A stretch of 11,909 nt of DNA from Cephalothrix spiralis (Eukaryota; Nemertea; Palaeonemertea; Archinemertea; Cephalotrichidae): positions 1-11,909 of the forward strand of contig JAUCNG010357731.1 in the NCBI GenBank assembly GCA_032353305.1, given 5' to 3'. Numbering within the stretch: position 1 is the stretch's first letter; every line of letters starts with the position of its first letter. The position numbers were made by a program, and so were the translations under genes. The notes under the pieces are model-generated. The model was not told the origin of the DNA. It made no database searches and saw only the letters and a program-made list of their open reading frames with translations. This document shows positions 7,449 to 11,909 of the stretch, piece by piece.

Positions 7449-7905
7449 TTCAACACTTAGCCTAGTTCATATACCCACTGGGCTAGTATACCTGGCAGCC
7501 ATATTGGGAGAAAACGGAGAGTCGATCAGAAAATAAATAACAGATATGAACTTTTCCATGATAAAACCCATGTGACATAAAATTTATAATGTCACACATT
7601 GTGCTAGAATGAGTAGATTATAAGGAACATTAGGACATAAATAGTTCCCTGTATAACGTCTAGATCTCCAAAAATAGACAATTAAAATTTCTAAGTGCCT
7701 ATTTTTGGCAATCAAGACAAAAGAAACATTACAATGGCATAGATGTTTCTTATAAACTACTGATTCTCTAATCTATTTATGTCAGTTTTATCATGGAAAA
7801 CTATTATTTTCAGTTTTTATTTTCTGATCGGTTTGCTGATTTCTCCCAATATGGCTGCCAGATATACTTGACCCGGTGGGGGTAGGAACTAGGCTATTCG
7901 ACACT
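7449..7905. mobile_element. Long-armed foldback MITE, probably Mutator-like, with 9-bp target duplications
   Basis: The element (7458-7896, 439 bp) starts TAGCCTAGTTC and ends with its complement GAACTAGGCTA. It is flanked by TTCAACACT (7449-7457) and TTCGACACT (7897-7905), a 9-bp direct repeat with one difference. The arms include perfect inverted blocks: 22 bases (7492-7513 with 7840-7861), 14 bases (7524-7537 with 7816-7829) and 16 bases (7552-7567 with 7785-7800). Pairing continues to a central CCAAAAATAG/CTATTTTTGG stem near 7668-7708, so nearly the whole element is one imperfect palindrome. A 9-bp duplication with long terminal inverted repeats is characteristic of the Mutator superfamily. 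There is no coding capacity. If transcribed it would form a hairpin of more than 400 nt. Confidence 0.85.
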
Positions 7906-8169
7906 AAACAGTTTACATGTATTTTAACACATGTTTTACCATTAAATTATGAATTAAGTTGATGCCCAGACTGCATTTCATATGAAGAAAAATAAAGATA
8001 TAACGAATTAATAAAACGGAAGAGAAAATGTACTTAAACAAGGGAAAAGAAAGGAGACAGGACCACTGAAAACCTTTATAGAGTATTAAAGCACCAACTT
8101 GCAATAAATATCTGTACCAAAGAATTTTGAGTACTATGTAACTTATAAACTATTAATTCAATCTTGTCC

Positions 8170-8295
8170 TTAAGGGTAGTTCCCTCTAATTTTTGAAAAA
8201 TTAATGAAATATTTTTTTTTAGCTAAATGTGTTCATCATTTACTAAGGAATCATTTAATGAATGATGAATAATGAAATTCGGGAACCTACCTTAA
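8170..8295. mobile_element. Short TTAA-flanked MITE, 126 bp
   Basis: The element is bounded by TTAA at 8170-8173 and 8292-8295. The left end GGGTAGTTCCCTCTAATTT corresponds to GGTAGGTTCCCGAATTT on the inverted right end. A second inner pair, TTCATCATT (8232-8240) with AATGATGAA (8261-8269), gives a nested hairpin. The ends are unrelated to those of the 1514/8595 family, so this is a second TTAA-targeting family. piggyBac, Kolobok or Sola3 type transposases are candidates. A T9-10 run sits at the centre and nothing is encoded. Confidence 0.65.
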
Positions 8296-8342
8296 ATCAA
8301 TTAAATATTTGGATTTAATTTTAATTTTTTTTACTAATTTAA

Positions 8343-8358
8343 ATATTTTTAAAAATAT
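8343..8358. repeat. 16-base perfect A/T palindrome
   Basis: ATATTTTTAAAAATAT is a perfect self-complementary stretch in AT-rich DNA. It is likely to be low-complexity sequence, and is noted only for completeness. Confidence 0.6.
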
Positions 8359-8594
8359 ATCATTATCATATTTATCACGTGTACTCTAAAATGAAAATAA
8401 GGCAATTTTTCGTTATACAATTTTATAAAAGGTTTTGTAGTTTTCTGTTCAAGTCTGTGGCCCTTGAGAAGGTACCTAGAGAAATATCTAAGAGAAATTA
8501 AAACTAAAAAAAGAAAGGCATGGAATAATAAAGAGAAAAATGTCATTAAAGTATATAAAGAAAAAGATAATTTTAACACAGCAGGGCGGAAAAG

Positions 8595-8739
8595 TTAAAG
8601 CAGCATTTCGGTTTAGTAATCTTCGGAACCGAGGTTGCATGATAGATGAACTTTTCACATCAATTTGGCCAAATTCAACTGGTGGCCTTCCCCTATTATC
8701 GCTACAACCGAAGATTCCTATACCGAAATGCTGCTTTAA
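8595..8739 (+). mobile_element. TTAA-flanked MITE, copy 2 (family shared with 1514-1683)
   Basis: This is the better-preserved copy. TTAA (8595-8598), then AGCAGCATTTCGG on the left, and the complementary CCGAAATGCTGCT before TTAA (8736-8739) on the right. The inverted ends extend about 30 bases with a few mismatches (GTTTAGTAATCTTCGG against GTATAGGAATCTTCGG). The internal block at 8678-8697 is the exact reverse complement of copy 1 positions 1571-1590, showing that the copies are oppositely oriented. At 137 bp between target sites it is 25 bp shorter than copy 1. A 79-codon ORF at 8540-8779 runs through the element and its flanks and is treated as spurious. Confidence 0.9.
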
Positions 8740-9322
8740 TTTTAATCTTAAATATCATAAGAAATTTAAATATAAATAATCTACTATTTCTACCAAATTT
8801 TCGAGTTCTTTAACGTTCGAACATGAATTATACTCTAAATTTCATTAGAAGCTACTATTCAACTGTTTTTCACTACTTTTTGACTGCGTTATTATGTTTT
8901 TTTACGTATTAAGTCTGAACTAGTCCTTTGCTATAATATAATTGTAATGATTTAGTGAACGTTAAAGAATATTCGAAAGTTACAGAACATGCATTTAATT
9001 GTAACTTAAGTTTCGAAATCTATAATTTATGTCCCAAATATATTAGGAATTTGTGTGTCAATAATCAAAATTTTATTTAAAGTTGAACTGAAAAATGGTG
9101 CAAAATAGTATCACTTCACATCAAATGAAATATATTAAATGAGCAAAGTTTGAAAGGATTTTTTGATGTCTAAATTAAGATATAATTTTGTGATTTGGAA
9201 GTCAGAATTTAAAGTTTATATGTGATGTGTATAAATCAGGATGCACACTTTTTATCTGTAGGGCAGGCCTAGTCGTTGGGCCATTTCAATTTGAACATTA
9301 CTTGACCTAATGATGCCAATAT
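8740..9322. other. Unassigned AT-rich DNA
   Basis: No gene, RNA gene or repeat found on either strand. Only short palindromes such as GTTCGAAC (near 8815) are present. Confidence 0.55.
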
Positions 9323-9340
9323 AGGCGAAATATATCGCCT
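9323..9340. repeat. Small hairpin AGGCGA / TCGCCT
   Basis: AGGCGA (9323-9328) and TCGCCT (9335-9340) are complementary across the six-base spacer AATATA. Two CpGs make it stand out against AT-rich surroundings. It could be a protein-binding dyad or coincidence. Confidence 0.5.
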
Positions 9341-9897
9341 CTCTTAAACTTTAAAACGTCTTGTGTCAGTGGAGCTATTGAGACTTTTTTAGTTTCTTTT
9401 TCTGTAATACAAGATTTTATGATATTCATGGATTTCCAACTAAATTTCCATGGTTACCTTAATGTATATTATTTTTAATACATGTCACTTATAAAGGAAA
9501 CTCTAATCAATCATTACTGAACTAAAATGTCGAGCTGAGCGAAGCGAGAAACTTAGGACCCATTTAACTACCAATTTTCTATTTTGTTGTTATACAATTT
9601 TAATTACATCTTTCTCAGAATTAGAATGATTTTATGAGAAAGAGCGATATTTTTATGATATCCTTAAATTTGAAGATGATGCCAGGTAATGTCTGACAAA
9701 TGTATATTTATTTTTTGGTTGGACGATTTTATAAAGGTGAAATATAAAGTTATCTTTAGTGTGTGCACCCTTGTTTAATAGTGGAAAACATTAAGTTGTT
9801 TAAAATATAATAAGTGTTCACATATGGGAATCAAAATATAAAATTCTACAAGCTAAAATTTCAAAAGAAATTTTTAAACGGCAACAGAAGTTTTTAA
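9341..9897. other. Unassigned AT-rich DNA with small dyads
   Basis: No gene. Items visible are a CCATGGTTACC word (9448-9458) like those in the 3344-3927 cluster, a GAGCGAAGCGAG word (9537-9548), an inverted pair TCTTTCTCA/TGAGAAAGA (9609-9617 and 9635-9643) and an 8-bp stem AAAATTTC/GAAATTTT with an A4 loop (9855-9874). None identifies a known element. Confidence 0.5.
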
Positions 9898-9976
9898 GTT
9901 GAGTTAAACCAATTATATTTAAAAAGCTCATCTTGTCTCTCCAAATGAATAATTCATTCTAAAGGTTTAACTCAAC
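9898..9976. repeat. 13-bp perfect inverted repeat with internal palindrome
   Basis: GTTGAGTTAAACC (9898-9910) and GGTTTAACTCAAC (9964-9976) are exact complements 53 bases apart. Between them is the palindrome AATGAAT-A-ATTCATT (9944-9958). The layout resembles a very small MITE, but no target duplication flanks it. Confidence 0.55.
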
Positions 9977-10123
9977 ATGAAAGAAATATCTAAAGACGAA
10001 TGAAAAATGTTTAAATTATTAGAGTAAATGTACCATTTGTGATCTATTGGGTAAACCATACTGAAATTGCAAAATGAAACGCGTGAGTTTTTACAAGTCT
10101 AACAAGATATTGCAATGAAATAA

Positions 10124-10671
10124 CAGGGTGGTCACGATTTTTCGACTTTAAACTTCCCTTATATTTCCCTCAAAACTTCCCTTGACATTATTAATTAGAT
10201 AAAAAAAATTTGACTCAACTTTTAAATTATCAATTTTAGAACATAAATGATGAGACGTGGTGACCATTTTTTTTACTTTCAAAATTCCCTGACTTTTCCC
10301 TGACCATTTAAAAAATTTCCCTGACCAAGCGACAAATAATTTGCTATGAAATTGTCTGTCGCAACATATTTTGACATGAAAATGTATTATTTGTCGTGAA
10401 CTAATTCTCAGAAATATATTTCCCGGACTTTCATCAAAATTGAAAATTCCCTGACTTTTTGAACCAAACTATTTTCCCCTGACCTTTCCCTGATTTCCAG
10501 GTCAGTGGTCACCCTGTGAGAATAGTTAATTATTTGTGCACCTTTTAGCATAAGAATAACTAAATTTATCAATTCGAACCGAGCGAAGCAAGGCGAGAAA
10601 AATGTTAAGCTTTAATGTTCAAAATAATCTTCCCTGACTTTTCCCTGAATTCCGGGTCAGTAGCCACCCTG
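10124..10671. mobile_element. Compound or nested cluster of CAGGGTG hAT-like MITEs
   Basis: A left end, CAGGGTGGTCAC (from 10124), and two right ends are present: GTGGTCACCCTG (to 10516) and TAGCCACCCTG (to 10671). A second, damaged left-end-like segment, GTGGTGACC, lies at 10257-10265. TTCCCTGAC-type words occur at least six times. The 10124-10516 span (393 bp) is close to the 375-bp element at 5910, so it is the likeliest intact copy; the remainder to 10671 would be a second, truncated or split copy. Alternatively an outer copy 10124-10671 was interrupted by an inner one. The flanks of 10124-10516 (TGAAATAA and TGAGAATA) match at only five of eight bases. Nothing is encoded. Confidence 0.7.
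10330..10396. repeat. Inverted repeat inside the CAGGGTG cluster
   Basis: CGACAAATAAT (10330-10340) and ATTATTTGTCG (10386-10396) are exact complements separated by 45 bases. The pair lies in the interior of the 10124-10516 element, between blocks of TTCCCTGAC words. It may be a separate tiny insertion or part of the family's structure. Confidence 0.6.
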
Positions 10672-11909
10672 TAATGATTTTTAAGACACTTCCAGAACAG
10701 ATTAACTGAGATCAAAATTATCTAAACACTGTATACGTGACTTTCCAAGATAATTGGACCTTCAGAAATTAAACATCAATTTCACAATGAATCTGTTAAG
10801 CTTTAGAGATAGAAAAATATTAAAATTATCAAGTTTCAAGGATTGAAGTAAATAGAAAGTTGAGAAAAATCCTGAAATTAAAGTGTATATTAGTCAAAAT
10901 CGCATTCATACGTTTTTCTACGTTTCTAATCAATACCCAATTAGATTATATGAAGAGAATATATGTAAATTAGCATCTTGAAAAACACTTCTACTCTCTA
11001 AATAGTTGAGAAGATAAAAAAGCATTCACATTTTATATCAAACAATTCAATTTTTATCAATTCAAATGAAAACACAATTTTCTAAAAAATTGCGTCAAAA
11101 GTCAGAATATCCCTGACCCCTGAATAAATGTTTCAAATACAGATCATGGACTGGCAGAATAAAGAAAACAAAGATTAATGCAATTACATGTACATTTGCA
11201 TCTCGAATTCCTCGGCAAATACAGGGAACAAATTCCTATGACATTTCAAGGAGTATTTTAAATTAATGTAGCCGCTGTATTCGTTATTTCAGTCGCTAGC
11301 TGTGTCTCATGACTTTAAAGATACTTTTTGTGGCGACGGAGCGAACGATGGAGATAAAACAATGTCTAAGCATTAAATTTAAAAATCCTCATAGTCTCTA
11401 CAAAACTCAAGGAGTGTATGGAACCAGGAGTACTTAATTAGACGACGTCCGAAATACGTAATTGTATATTTTTCTCGCGATTTGGCTACGAAGCTATACA
11501 ACGTCTGAGGAACACAGCGACATAACTCCAGAGGATAGATGACAGTAATAACTAGTCAACTATCAGAGGGTATCGAGATGGTTCAAAAGGTACATATTTT
11601 GCAAATCATGCAAAATTATATTAAGAATCAAAAGTCTGTACCACAGAATCTATAAGAGAATACGTATTAGTTAATTTTATCAGGTCATATAAATAATTTG
11701 TAATTTGCTTAGCAAATGTCCAACAAAACGTTAAACCGTTTTTTTCCAGACTGATTAGAGTTCTTGTGTATCAAAGGCGTATTACCAAAGGGGTTGAACT
11801 AGCACTGATATAACTAATACATTTCTTTTACAGAAGGCTATTAATATATGCAGGTGTTTCCAAACTCATGTGGAGTATTATCGTGTTACGTTGAGAGATC
11901 TTGAGAAAT
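10672..11909. other. Unassigned DNA to the window end
   Basis: No gene, RNA gene or repeat family was recognised in this 1.2-kb stretch. A mildly GC-richer segment lies at about 11330-11580. A small dyad, ATTTGCT-T-AGCAAAT, is at 11703-11717. A polypyrimidine tract ending in CAG at about 11820-11833 resembles a splice acceptor, but no coding frame follows it. Confidence 0.5.

Noticed and set aside
7492-7513. CCATATTGGG as an SRF CArG box in both arms of the foldback element
   Set aside because: It does not fit the CC-(A/T)6-GG consensus (only five A/T), and its repetition is explained by the palindrome.
7913-8104. 63-codon ORF on the minus strand with a hydrophobic translation
   Set aside because: The hydrophobic, F/I/L-rich composition is what AT-rich DNA gives by chance; there is no recognisable domain and no promoter context.
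8349-8579. 76-codon ORF on the minus strand
   Set aside because: F/L-rich low-complexity translation in AT-rich DNA, overlapping another frame; no motif seen.
8540-8779. 79-codon ORF on the plus strand
   Set aside because: It runs from unique DNA through the whole TTAA MITE and into AT-rich flank; its middle is the element's inverted repeats read as codons.
11820-11853. Polypyrimidine tract with CAG, then a CAG/GTG pair, suggesting a micro-exon
   Set aside because: Splice-like signals are frequent by chance; no open coding frame or homology supports an exon.
1-11909. CRISPR array, prokaryotic operon, phage or toxin system
   Set aside because: No regularly spaced direct repeats with unique spacers, no closely packed ORFs and no ribosome-binding-site pattern; the composition and repeats are those of animal non-coding DNA.

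Overview
The window looks like non-coding nuclear DNA from an animal, most probably an invertebrate. It is strongly AT-rich throughout, no open reading frame exceeds about 80 codons, and there is no prokaryote-style packing of genes. It is full of short non-autonomous DNA transposons (MITEs) and foldback elements. A marine lophotrochozoan such as a mollusc is my guess, from the overall base composition, recurring ACATGTA words and the style of the repeats. That guess is weak. I recognise no protein-coding exon, rRNA or intact tRNA.

Layout. Positions 1-1053 hold nothing I can assign. A foldback repeat lies at 1054-1295. A CpG-rich patch (1375-1465) precedes the first copy of a TTAA-flanked MITE (1514-1683). 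Positions 1919-2613 carry several inverted repeats, an AT microsatellite, a second CpG-rich patch and a foldback element (2488-2613). From 3344 to 3927 there is a cluster of CCATGG/GTTACC/TAGCAACC words resembling RFX X-boxes, and a 63-nt hairpin (3404-3466). A terminal-inverted-repeat element (4393-4546) is followed immediately by a CRE palindrome with two CCAAT boxes (4550-4582), a 64-codon ORF of doubtful reality, and a hairpin duplicated at exactly 120-bp spacing (4741-4910).

The right half contains a hAT-like MITE with CAGGGTG ends (5910-6284), a small hairpin bracketed by exact 7-bp direct repeats (6786-6825), and the clearest element of the window: a 439-bp long-armed foldback with apparent 9-bp target duplications (7449-7905), which suggests a Mutator-like MITE. 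Next come a TTAA-flanked element (8170-8295), the second copy of the first MITE in opposite orientation (8595-8739), a simple hairpin (9898-9976), and a compound or nested cluster of CAGGGTG elements with many TTCCCTGAC words (10124-10671). The last 1.2 kb holds no recognised feature.

No genes act together here. The biology is successive insertion of small DNA transposons, several of which would fold into long hairpins if transcribed. That makes them candidate small-RNA sources, though nothing in the sequence shows transcription.
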